In this document: one piece after another, positions 1-6,705 of the stretch
Layout: every line of letters starts with the position of its first letter
Numbering within the stretch: the stretch's first letter is position 1
Assembly (NCBI GenBank): GCA_002411175.1
Contig: DHRN01000084.1
Coordinates: 1-11,075 of the forward strand
Length of the DNA: 11,075 nucleotides
Reading direction: 5' to 3'
Origin: Anaerolineaceae bacterium UBA5311
Lineage (GTDB): Bacteria; Chloroflexota; Anaerolineae; Anaerolineales; Anaerolineaceae
Made by a program: the position numbers and the translations under genes
Notes under the pieces: model-generated
The model's database searches: none
Seen by the model: only the letters and a program-made list of their open reading frames with translations
What the model was told of the DNA's origin: nothing

Positions 1-3
1 CAT

Positions 4-132
4 TCATATTGAGAATTGCTGGTGGGGCGTGGTGTGCAGCAGTGCATGGATCGCCAGCGTGATGCCTTCTGCCAGGTTGACGAAAAATAAGAACTTTTTG
101 GTATTAATGGCAAACTCCTTGTTGCCATCCAT
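4..132 (-). CDS. doubtful 42-residue ORF or gene remnant
   Basis: A minus-strand ATG frame is bounded upstream by an in-frame TAA directly before the ATG and ends in TGA at 4-6. The 42-residue product has a hydrophobic middle (FLFFVNLAEGITLAIHALLH) that could form one membrane helix. There is no Shine-Dalgarno sequence before the ATG, although an AAGGAG occurs a few codons inside. I do not recognise a family. It may be a small membrane peptide, a decayed gene end, or chance. Confidence 0.2.
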   Translation of the reverse strand: MDGNKEFAINTKKFLFFVNLAEGITLAIHALLHTTPHQQFSI

Positions 133-239
133 TTAAGATTGCACCAGTGAAGATTTGACATTATTTCACAGCTGCAAAGAAAACCTGCAATCGGCTCTAT
201 GGGCAATCTGAAGGGTTTTGGAAGCTCATCACAAAATTA

Positions 240-287
240 CGTCCGTAAAAATGTAAATACTTACAAAAACTCGTCCGTAAAAGTGTT
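240..287. repeat. 16-bp direct repeat pair
   Basis: CGTCCGTAAAAATGTA at 240-255 recurs as CGTCCGTAAAAGTGTT at 272-287, matching at 14 of 16 positions with a 32-bp period. Repeated short motifs of this kind are found near the ends of some insertion sequences (the IS21 type, for example), so this may be the remnant of an element end. No transposase is visible nearby. Confidence 0.45.
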
Positions 288-339
288 GGATAATTCATAA
301 GCACCGATATGGTTTTTGCTAAGCGGAAGGATGGATTAA

Positions 340-492
340 AAAGCGATACAACGACTAAATGGATTCAATCCACCCATTGCCATCCGCACCTCACTGTCTG
401 ATTACCGCAAGGAAGAATGGTTGGTCAATCTTCCGCTCTATGCAATTAGCTCGCTCGCTAATGTCGCCCAACAGCATCAATTCGAGAATTGA
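340..492 (+). pseudogene. possible decayed coding fragment
   Basis: About 50 codons are open between a TAA at 337-339 and a TGA at 490-492, with no ATG, GTG or TTG start near the beginning. The reading includes IAIRTSLSDYRKEEWLVNLP and then a run like YAISSLANVAQQHQ, which looks more protein-like than the other frames here. No family is recognised. It could be the 3' end of a gene truncated by the events that made this gene-poor region, or chance. Confidence 0.2.
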
Positions 493-513
493 AAATCTGT
501 AAATTTAAACAAA

Positions 514-539
514 CACCGGGAAGCAATTGCCTCCCGGTG
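514..539 (-). terminator. rho-independent terminator of ygeW
   Basis: CACCGGGA (514-521) pairs with TCCCGGTG (532-539), and the inner GC-AATT-GC extends the stem past one mismatch. On the minus strand the hairpin is followed by TTTGTTTAAATTT. It lies 16 bp beyond the ygeW stop codon. Confidence 0.85.
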
Positions 540-555
540 ATTTTAGTTGAGTGAG

Positions 556-1536
556 TTATGACACCGTCAATGCCATTACAGCCTTTTGGGCGTGCAGGCG
601 GTTTTCAGCTTCGTCATAGACCACCGAATTCGGTCCGTCGATAACTTCACTGGTGACTTCAATATCACGATCTGCAGGCAGGGGGTGCATGTAAATCGCA
701 TCCGATTTCGCCAGTTCCATCCGGCGCTGATCCATGATCCAGTCGGTGTAAGAATCCTGCAATTCTTTGCCTTTGACCGGATCGGCAGTGGTCAACAGCG
801 GTCCCCAGCTTTTGGCATAAATCACATCCGCGTCTTTCATGCCTTCGTCCATGTCGTGGACGATCTCAAAGGATGTGCCCCACTTTTTGGCTTCATCAGC
901 CGCCTGCTGTTCAATTTCAGGCATAAGCGGAAATTCTTTTGGATACGACAGAGTTACGTCCATGCCAAAGCGCGGCATTTGGATAATCAGAGACTGGGGC
1001 ACGGAGATTGGTTTCAAATATGAGGCAGCATATGCCCAGGAAACCACAATCTTTTTGCGTTTCAGGTTGCGACCTTTCTTTTCCATGATGGTCATCAGGT
1101 CCGCCAGGCACTGGAAGGGGTGGTAAATGTCGCACTGCATGTTCAGAACAGGCACACGGCTTGCCCGGGCTACTTCGTTGAGGTAGATATTGCCGTCCAG
1201 CCAGTCGCAATGGCGGATGGCGATGCCGTCAAAATAGCGCCCATAAATTTCACCGATTTCTTTAGCAGTGTCACCGTGTGAAATTTGGGTGGTCGTGCTG
1301 TCGATAAACGCGCCGTGACCACCCAGCTGCGCCATGCCGGCTTCGAAAGAGCCGCGCGTGCGCGTGCTGCTGAAGAAAAACAACATTGCCAATACTTTAT
1401 CGCGCAGGTAAGCGTGCGGTTCGTTGAGGGCTCGCTTGCGCTTGAGGTCCCAGGCAACTTCTAAGACGGTTTCGACTTCTTCTTTAGAAAAATCCAGATC
1501 GCCGATCAGATCGCGGCCATGTAGAAAAGTTTGCAT
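556..1536 (-). CDS. ygeW: knotted carbamoyltransferase, YgeW family
   Basis: This cytoplasmic enzyme of the aspartate/ornithine transcarbamylase superfamily moves a carbamoyl group between carbamoyl phosphate and an amine acceptor. The physiological substrate of YgeW proteins is not settled. The 326-residue protein has the carbamoyl-phosphate motif STRTR (57-61), HPFQ (139-142) and a long proline-containing loop (about 168-181, SWAYAASYLKPISV) like the knot-forming loop of YgeW and N-acetylornithine transcarbamylase. The stretch RFGMDVTL (189-196) and a KSWGP segment (242-246) recall E. coli YgeW. The C-terminal DEAENRLHAQKA (308-319) resembles acetylornithine transcarbamylase. At 284-287 the motif is HPLP, the aspartate-transcarbamylase form, where ornithine enzymes and E. 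coli YgeW have HCLP. At 326 residues it is shorter than E. coli YgeW (about 396). An AGGAG lies 8 nt before the ATG. Read after ygeY and the propeller gene. Confidence 0.88.
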   Translation of the reverse strand: MQTFLHGRDLIGDLDFSKEEVETVLEVAWDLKRKRALNEPHAYLRDKVLAMLFFFSSTRTRGSFEAGMAQLGGHGAFIDSTTTQISHGDTAKEIGEIYGRYFDGIAIRHCDWLDGNIYLNEVARASRVPVLNMQCDIYHPFQCLADLMTIMEKKGRNLKRKKIVVSWAYAASYLKPISVPQSLIIQMPRFGMDVTLSYPKEFPLMPEIEQQAADEAKKWGTSFEIVHDMDEGMKDADVIYAKSWGPLLTTADPVKGKELQDSYTDWIMDQRRMELAKSDAIYMHPLPADRDIEVTSEVIDGPNSVVYDEAENRLHAQKAVMALTVS

Positions 1537-1565
1537 ATTAGCTCTCCTTGAGGTTTCTTTGCTTG

Positions 1566-1593
1566 ATTATACTCAGCTATGTCTAAATTAGAC
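1566..1593 (-). promoter_or_regulatory. ygeW promoter with overlapping palindrome
   Basis: Minus-strand reading gives a perfect TATAAT at 1571-1566, about 30 bp upstream of the ygeW ATG. Ten bp further upstream is the perfect palindrome GTCTAAATTAGAC (1581-1593), occupying the place of the -35 element, with no TTGACA-like hexamer. This arrangement fits a regulated promoter with a dyad bound by an activator or repressor. It also implies that ygeW can be transcribed separately from the gene before it. Confidence 0.55.
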
Positions 1594-1651
1594 TATCAGA
1601 ATTATCGTTATATTTATCAGCACTTACACCAACCATTATTTCACTTTTCCA

Positions 1652-3580
1652 CTAATCAGAACCGAAAATTATTGGCAGGAAGGTGTCTGATACTGGCAGT
1701 AAACTAGTCTTGTAAATACCATAATCATCAAAAGCTATCTCAGCTAACAATTCTTCTTGACCGGTGTTAATGTATGTGTTTTCAATCATATACGACGAAT
1801 CTCCGGGACTGCCATAAAAATTCCAACTCCTTCCACCATCTGTTGAAAAAAACATGCTCCCGATTCCGTTTACTCCCCCGCTTGCATAGATGATTGAAGG
1901 AATTCGGGGATCGAAGGTCAGATTGTATTTATGGTTTTCTCCAGAGATTTGAGACCAGTTTTGTCCCCCGTCTACAGTCTTATAAAGCACACCATATTCT
2001 GTGGTTACGTATAACACACCTCGTTGCGCTGGGCTTGGAAAAACCGCAACAAGGTTTGTTGCTGGAATACCGTCGCTGATCGTTTCCCAGGTATCCCCGT
2101 TATCGGTGGATTTTTGCAAAATGCGATTTGTGACGTAGATCGTTTCGAGATCGAACGGGTCAAGCTTCAGCGAGTTCTTTCCAAACAAATTGTCTCCAAC
2201 GAAACTCCAGGATTCTCCCCCATCAAGGCTGCGAAACACATACGTTTCTTTATAAATACCGAAAATTCTCTCAGGGTTCCTGGGGTCAATGACCAATGAA
2301 GAAATTGTCCCATTCAAATTAAAATCAGTGTCGAACTTGATCCAGCTTGCTCCCTGATCAGTGCTTCGAAATAAGCCTTTGTCATACAACCCAAGGAAAA
2401 TCAAATCGGGATTATGTGGGTCAATTGTCAAGCTAGTTACTGTAAAATCTGGCAACCCATCGTTAATCAGGAACCAGTTTTTGCCACCGTCAACGGTTTT
2501 ATATAAACCACTCTTATCCCTTGCGAGGTACATCGTTTCAGAGTTCGTCGGGTCTACTGCGAAAGCACCGACATTTGCCCTCGATAATCCACAGGGTTTC
2601 CAGATTGTTTCGTTGCCATTCTTGCCAAAAATACCATTAGTTTCCAAGGCTATTAACACAGTCTTGTCGGAGTTTCCCAGAGCAAGTATCACTCTGGGAT
2701 ATATAGCTGTCATGTTTCCATTGATATTTGTCCAGGTCTGCCCCCAATTTTTACTCTGATACACACCATTATATGCTTGTGTGTAATAGATCGTCGCGGC
2801 ATCGGTCGGGTCCATCGCGAAACCTCCATCATAGGCATTAGGGTATATTACCCTTGTCCATTCAACACCACCATCGCGGGTCAAAAATACCCCGTAATTG
2901 GATGAAACTGCATAGATTACTTCCGAATCCTGGGGGCTGACGATAAGTTCAGTGAAGCTTTGGTTCGTCAAATTACCGGAAATCGAAGTCCAATTATTCC
3001 CACCGTCAGTACTTTTTTCAATACCATTACTTCCACTTAGATAGATTACCGATTGATTAGTCGGATCAAAAGTAACCGTTGAAACTATGAATGTAGTTGG
3101 ATAGTTAGACAATACCCAATTCTCACCGAAATCAGTGCTCAAATATAGGCTTCCATCTTTGATAGCGTATAGCTTGCCAGGTGTGAAAGGATCGGTTTCC
3201 AATTGCCAATATCGAAATCCAATCGGATACCAAGACAGTCCAGAATCGTGGCTTTTGTATGTAAAGTAATTGCTTGGAGAATAGAAAATCCTAGAATCTG
3301 TTGGATCGTTTACGATAGACAACAATGTCTCAGTTTCGTTCCCCACCAAGTAAGAATCCCATGAAATTCCAAAATCAGAGCTTGTATAGAAATATCTGCC
3401 AGCTACCGCGTATAACTTGTTGGGATCTGTGGCATCCGATTCAATGTCCCCGATTGAAAATTGTCCAAGCGGACCTATAGGTACCCATGTTTGTTGAGTC
3501 TGTGCCACAGGAAACAACGGCGACAACAGCGATGCTAGCGCAATCCCTGTGTGGATAATAAAGTTTTGCCAGAGCGTCAA
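1652..3580 (-). CDS. secreted Asp-box (BNR) beta-propeller protein
   Basis: This 642-residue protein is probably secreted: residues 8-26 are hydrophobic, though the N-terminus before them lacks Lys/Arg. The rest is Asp-box repeats of the form S/T-x-D-x-G-x-x-W, starting at about residues 67, 110, 148, 190, 234, 276 (degenerate, SKNWGQTW), 362, 406, 451, 491, 535 and 579, with a very degenerate copy near 320. Many follow a DPTN..IY strand signature. Asp-boxes mark blade turns in sialidase, Vps10/sortilin and photosystem-assembly (Ycf48-like) propellers. No sialidase catalytic arginine triad was evident, so a binding or structural role is likelier than glycosidase activity. The tail FLPIIFGSD (634-642) resembles tails I associate with secreted Chloroflexota proteins. 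The start is TTG, chosen because GGAGG lies 6 nt upstream and an in-frame TAA closes the frame just before. The gene is markedly lower in G+C than its neighbours. No function is assigned. Confidence 0.85.
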   Translation of the reverse strand: MTLWQNFIIHTGIALASLLSPLFPVAQTQQTWVPIGPLGQFSIGDIESDATDPNKLYAVAGRYFYTSSDFGISWDSYLVGNETETLLSIVNDPTDSRIFYSPSNYFTYKSHDSGLSWYPIGFRYWQLETDPFTPGKLYAIKDGSLYLSTDFGENWVLSNYPTTFIVSTVTFDPTNQSVIYLSGSNGIEKSTDGGNNWTSISGNLTNQSFTELIVSPQDSEVIYAVSSNYGVFLTRDGGVEWTRVIYPNAYDGGFAMDPTDAATIYYTQAYNGVYQSKNWGQTWTNINGNMTAIYPRVILALGNSDKTVLIALETNGIFGKNGNETIWKPCGLSRANVGAFAVDPTNSETMYLARDKSGLYKTVDGGKNWFLINDGLPDFTVTSLTIDPHNPDLIFLGLYDKGLFRSTDQGASWIKFDTDFNLNGTISSLVIDPRNPERIFGIYKETYVFRSLDGGESWSFVGDNLFGKNSLKLDPFDLETIYVTNRILQKSTDNGDTWETISDGIPATNLVAVFPSPAQRGVLYVTTEYGVLYKTVDGGQNWSQISGENHKYNLTFDPRIPSIIYASGGVNGIGSMFFSTDGGRSWNFYGSPGDSSYMIENTYINTGQEELLAEIAFDDYGIYKTSLLPVSDTFLPIIFGSD

Positions 3581-3672
3581 TCTTTACCTCCGAAATGAGT
3601 TGTTTAGATGTATCAGAATATGCGTGATTGTAACAGACAAATATAGCAGAATTAGGCATACCAAATAAAATT

Positions 3673-3685
3673 TCGCAAAATGCGA
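3673..3685. promoter_or_regulatory. short palindrome upstream of the propeller gene
   Basis: TCGCA-AAA-TGCGA is a perfect inverted repeat lying about 93-105 bp upstream of the TTG start of the propeller gene. It may be an operator. No clear -35/-10 pair could be assigned beside it. Confidence 0.25.
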
Positions 3686-3699
3686 TCCAAGTAAATGAT

Positions 3700-3725
3700 T
3701 CATGGAGGCAGATGTGCCTCCATGA
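3700..3725 (-). terminator. hairpin after ygeY, probable terminator
   Basis: CATGGAGGCA (3701-3710) pairs perfectly with TGCCTCCATG (3715-3724) around a GATG loop, with a further T-A pair at the base. It begins 18 bp past the ygeY stop codon. On the minus strand it is followed by AATCATTTACTT, only weakly T-rich, so termination may be partial. On the plus strand the 3' flank is A-rich, so it is not a plus-strand terminator. Confidence 0.5.
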
Positions 3726-3742
3726 TAAAAAAAGCAGAAACT

Positions 3743-4948
3743 CTACTTAATAAAACTCGGCAAAATCGCATAAAACTCGGTTGCTTTAACCACGTCATCC
3801 AGTTTGACACTGTCCATGACCGTATGCGCGGTGACTTCATCGCCAGGTCCGAAACCGATCGAGGGGATGCCCGCCTTGCCTGCCCAGTAAATCCCATTGG
3901 TGCTGAACGACCACTTGCTGGCGGGTTTCGGTTCAAGACCGATCAACTCCCGTGCCTTCAGACCAGCCTGCACCAGGTCGTGGTTTTCATCCAATGCCCA
4001 GGCGGGGAAATATTTTTCAACCGGGAAGACAAATCCGGTATAAGAAGGCTCATCATAAAACAGCGCTTCAACCTTAACGCGATCTTTACTTTCTTCTGGA
4101 ATCAGGGCTTCAACCTGTGCGATCGCTTCTTCTTCTGTTTCGCCAAAGGTCATACGGCGATCGATATAGATAACAGCCTCATCCGGGACAGCGTTGATGC
4201 TGGGGGTCTTGACGGTCATATCTGAGACGGTGATTTTGCCATGCCCCAGGAAGGGGTCGTCACCGAGCTCGGGCTCCAAATCGCGGATGCCCGCGATCAC
4301 CGGCAAAAGCAGGTAAATCGCGTTGATGCCCACATGGTTGCTGGCAGCATGTGCCGAAACGCCCTTGGCGGTTACCTTGAGCTCAACACGACCCTTATGA
4401 CCACGATAAACTTCCATCTTGGTTGGTTCGCCAATCACAACAAAATCAGGTTTGATCATGGGGTCAACCTCAACGAAGGTGTTCGGGGCGATACCGTCGC
4501 ACCATTCTTCCATGTTGCCAAAATACCAGGCAGTCCAGCCATCCAGCAAGCCCAAATCACGGGCAAAAGCCATGCCATAGACCATGCCGGGGGTCGAACC
4601 TTTTTCATCACAGGCTCCCCGTGCATAAAAGACACCATCCTCTATTTTGCCTTCAAAAGGGTCCCATTGCCACTCATCAGGGTCACCAACACCAACCGTG
4701 TCAATATGAGAATCAAATACGATCGTTCGCGCTCCGTCTCCGATGCGCCCGAGGATGTTGCCCATCTTATCGAAGCGCACTTCGTCGAATCCGAGTTTGT
4801 GCATTTCTTCAGCAACACGTTCACCGACCGGTCCGATCAGCGATTCATAACTTGGGATCGCGCAAATTTCCCGCAAAAAACGGATAATATTTGTGCGGTT
4901 TTCTTCAGTCTTTTGGTGAATTTGGTCGAGAATTTCTTGTGAGGTCAT
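3743..4948 (-). CDS. ygeY: M20 metallohydrolase, YgeY family
   Basis: This is a 401-residue cytoplasmic dinuclear-zinc hydrolase of the M20 (ArgE/DapE/peptidase T) superfamily. Zinc and catalytic residues are all in place: H81 and D83 in SHIDTV, D114 in ARGACDEKG, E147 and E148 in NMEEWCDG, E174 in IGEPT and H375 in TAHTV. H200 (VSAHAA) lies at the start of the dimerisation domain (about 186-295). DRR (263-265), PSYTGFVFPVEKYFPAW and KWSFSTNG (345-352) closely match E. coli YgeY rather than ArgE or DapE. YgeY occurs with YgeW and 2,3-diaminopropionate ammonia-lyase in the selenium-linked purine/uric-acid catabolism clusters of enterobacteria and clostridia. Its substrate is unproven. Those partners, other than ygeW, are not in this window. 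The gene has AGGAG 8 nt before the ATG and is divergent from the Gfo/Idh gene. Confidence 0.9.
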   Translation of the reverse strand: MTSQEILDQIHQKTEENRTNIIRFLREICAIPSYESLIGPVGERVAEEMHKLGFDEVRFDKMGNILGRIGDGARTIVFDSHIDTVGVGDPDEWQWDPFEGKIEDGVFYARGACDEKGSTPGMVYGMAFARDLGLLDGWTAWYFGNMEEWCDGIAPNTFVEVDPMIKPDFVVIGEPTKMEVYRGHKGRVELKVTAKGVSAHAASNHVGINAIYLLLPVIAGIRDLEPELGDDPFLGHGKITVSDMTVKTPSINAVPDEAVIYIDRRMTFGETEEEAIAQVEALIPEESKDRVKVEALFYDEPSYTGFVFPVEKYFPAWALDENHDLVQAGLKARELIGLEPKPASKWSFSTNGIYWAGKAGIPSIGFGPGDEVTAHTVMDSVKLDDVVKATEFYAILPSFIK

Positions 4949-4995
4949 TTATTTTCTCCTTGTCGAATTTCTGGTATTCTGCCCACCAGGAAGGC

Positions 4996-5003
4996 ATTAT
5001 AAT
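4996..5003. promoter_or_regulatory. shared divergent -10 region
   Basis: ATTATAAT gives a perfect TATAAT on both strands: plus at 4998-5003 toward the Gfo/Idh gene, minus at 5001-4996 toward ygeY, about 48 bp before the ygeY start. At 17-bp spacing neither direction has a good -35 hexamer (TATTCT plus, CCCAGG minus). The two promoters would exclude each other or need activation. Confidence 0.4.
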
Positions 5004-5105
5004 GATTCCAGAAAATTACCTGGGATAACAACAATAAGAAAGCGAGTAAGCATGGATATCTTATCATTAAAGACGAGTACCGGCAATTTATTTCGGAAGC
5101 CAGAA

Positions 5106-6083
5106 ATGAACTGGGGAATTCTGGGCACCGCCCGAATCTCAGAACAGATGATCCCCGCACTCAAAGCTGTAAAACACAATCATGTCATCGCTGTTGCCAG
5201 CCGCGACCTCACCCGCGCGCGGCAGTTTGCCGACAAAATGCAGGTTCCGGTTGCCTACAGCAGCTATGAAGAGCTCCTGGCAGACCCAACCGTCCATGCT
5301 GTTTACATCCCCCTGACCAACAACGAGCACAAACCCTGGACCATTAAAGCCCTCCAGGCTGGGAAGCATGTTCTTGTCGAAAAGCCCTTCGCCCTAAACG
5401 CCGACGAAGCCCAGGAAATGGTTGGCATCGCGCATGAAAAAGGACTGGTTTTGATGGAAGGTTTCAGTTACCGGTTTCATTCACGCATGCCTAAAGTTTT
5501 TGACATCCTGAGAAAAGGCGAATTAGGGAAATTGCGCTTTTTGTATTGTAGTTTCAGCTTCTCTTTGGAAAACCCCGATGACTTCCGCCTGGTCCCATCG
5601 TTAGGTGGAGGAGCGCTCTACGACCTGGGTTGTTATTGCGTAGACTTTCAACGCCTTGCAGTGGAGCGCGAACCAGAGAGCGTGCAGGCTCGTTACCACC
5701 TGGGCGGTTCCGGAGTTGACCTGCAAATGCAAGTTACCCTCGATTTCGGCAACCAAATTTATGGAAATTTTGATGTGGCTTTCAATGCAATCCATCAAAA
5801 TATTGTCAGAATCGTCGGATCAGAAGCCGTTATGACTGTCGACTGGCCTTTTTCGAGCAGCAATAAAAGTGTATCCATGCTAATAGAGAAGGGCGAAGCG
5901 GTTCAAAAAGTCAGTTACCGACCGGAAAATGATTATAAGAACATGGCTGAACACTTTTACGAAGTGGTGATTAAGAAAGAAATAGCCCTATATCCCCTGG
6001 CAGGATCAGTAAAAACCATGGAAGTAATCGACGCGATATTTGAATCTGCGGCAGATAATGGTAAACTCGTTTCGCTAAAATAA
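5106..6083 (+). CDS. Gfo/Idh/MocA family NAD(P)-dependent oxidoreductase
   Basis: This cytoplasmic dehydrogenase is probably for a sugar or cyclitol; the substrate cannot be told from sequence. Counting from the 5106 ATG (325 residues), the Rossmann loop GILGTARIS is at 4-12 and EKPFA with the catalytic Lys is at 92-96. GGGALYDLGCYCVD (167-180) carries Asp and Tyr where many relatives have D-x-G-x-H. The Tyr form is the one seen in glucose-fructose oxidoreductase and dihydrodiol dehydrogenase-like members. The YRFHSRM segment (122-128) also fits that subgroup. Translation could begin instead at the ATG at 5052, adding 18 residues. I prefer 5106 because the family fold starts there, GGAAG lies 8 nt upstream, and the 18 extra codons are AT-rich. 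The 5052 ATG has only GAG five nt upstream. It is followed 22 bp later by the DUF1622 gene, probably cotranscribed. Confidence 0.88.
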   Translation: MNWGILGTARISEQMIPALKAVKHNHVIAVASRDLTRARQFADKMQVPVAYSSYEELLADPTVHAVYIPLTNNEHKPWTIKALQAGKHVLVEKPFALNADEAQEMVGIAHEKGLVLMEGFSYRFHSRMPKVFDILRKGELGKLRFLYCSFSFSLENPDDFRLVPSLGGGALYDLGCYCVDFQRLAVEREPESVQARYHLGGSGVDLQMQVTLDFGNQIYGNFDVAFNAIHQNIVRIVGSEAVMTVDWPFSSSNKSVSMLIEKGEAVQKVSYRPENDYKNMAEHFYEVVIKKEIALYPLAGSVKTMEVIDAIFESAADNGKLVSLK

Positions 6084-6105
6084 TTCGATCAGGATGAGCT
6101 GCTCT

Positions 6106-6642
6106 ATGAAAAAAATCGAAGAAAAAAGATTTCGGAAATGGCGCCCCAAGCCCGTGCGCAACCAGGTCTTGCTGCCATTGTTACTCATTATCGCGATCAT
6201 TGTGATTATGTTTATGTTCCGCGATTTTACACTCGAAGATCGCGCCATCGAAATCCCCCACGAAGGTCTTCTGGAGGTAATTGTAGGTTACGCCATCCTG
6301 CTCGCGGAAATAGCCGCCATGCTGGTAGTAGCGGTCTCGGTCATCGAGACTATCTACAACTTCATCAGAGGTTTACTGGATAGAAAACGACCCCGAATTC
6401 GATCTTCAGAGACTCTGCGCTTACGCCTGGGTCATCGTCTCAGTCTCGCGCTTGAATTTGCGCTTGCCTCAGACATCCTTCGTGTGGCGATCTCGCCAAC
6501 CTTATCCGACCTGATGTTTTTGTTTGTGATCATCCTGCTGCGGGAATTGATCAACCACTTTCTGGAAGAAGAATTCGCGGCAATCAAATCAAGCGCAAGA
6601 TATCCCGATCTGCAACCATGCGATACGGATGAGGAAGCGTAG
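6106..6642 (+). CDS. DUF1622 family integral membrane protein
   Basis: This 178-residue protein starts with a very basic segment (1-18) followed by three hydrophobic stretches at about 21-38, 56-85 and 132-152. The middle LRLRLGHRLSLALEFALASDIL (104-125) and the following hydrophobic stretch are characteristic of DUF1622, a family of small membrane proteins of unknown function. The acidic tail (DTDEEA) would face the cytoplasm or periphery depending on topology. The start at 6106 is preferred over the ATG at 6094 because AGGA lies before 6106 (11 nt, a little long), while at 6094 AGG abuts the ATG. It is the last gene of the two-gene unit with the oxidoreductase and ends just before a strong terminator. 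The link between the two is unknown. Confidence 0.8.
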   Translation: MKKIEEKRFRKWRPKPVRNQVLLPLLLIIAIIVIMFMFRDFTLEDRAIEIPHEGLLEVIVGYAILLAEIAAMLVVAVSVIETIYNFIRGLLDRKRPRIRSSETLRLRLGHRLSLALEFALASDILRVAISPTLSDLMFLFVIILLRELINHFLEEEFAAIKSSARYPDLQPCDTDEEA

Positions 6643-6660
6643 CTGAATATTACTGACAAT

Positions 6661-6692
6661 AACAAAGCCCCTCGGGTCAGAGGGGCTTTGTT
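6661..6692. terminator. bidirectional rho-independent terminator
   Basis: A perfect 13-bp stem, AACAAAGCCCCTC (6661-6673) with GAGGGGCTTTGTT (6680-6692), encloses a GGGTCA loop. The GC-rich core is followed by TTTGTTGT on the plus strand and TTTGTTATTGT on the minus strand. It serves both the DUF1622 gene and the convergent LysM gene. Confidence 0.92.
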
Positions 6693-6705
6693 GTACCAGG
6701 TCTGA

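Larger units (their letters stand above)
1..513. other. AT-rich gene-poor region
   Basis: No convincing gene is present. The stretch contains a direct repeat near 240-287 and two short open frames (4-132 minus, 340-492 plus) that could be decayed coding sequence. No tRNA, rRNA or riboswitch fold was recognised. It may be the scar of a lost or decayed element between ygeW and whatever lies to the left. Confidence 0.5.

Noticed and set aside
586..1023. 145-codon plus-strand ORF inside ygeW
   Set aside because: It lies wholly antisense to a gene with intact catalytic motifs and has no protein-family character.
3441..3659. 72-codon minus-strand ORF upstream of the propeller gene
   Set aside because: It overlaps the propeller start out of frame, whereas the TTG start has GGAGG at ideal distance and an in-frame stop before it.
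3695..4942. Two long plus-strand ORFs (3695-4225 and 4241-4942) across ygeY
   Set aside because: Both are antisense to ygeY, whose zinc ligands and Shine-Dalgarno are clear; their translations show no recognisable motifs.
3743..4948. Selenocysteine or selenium enzyme in the YgeY/YgeW region
   Set aside because: YgeY is linked to selenium metabolism only by neighbourhood; both genes have uninterrupted frames with no in-frame TGA needing readthrough.
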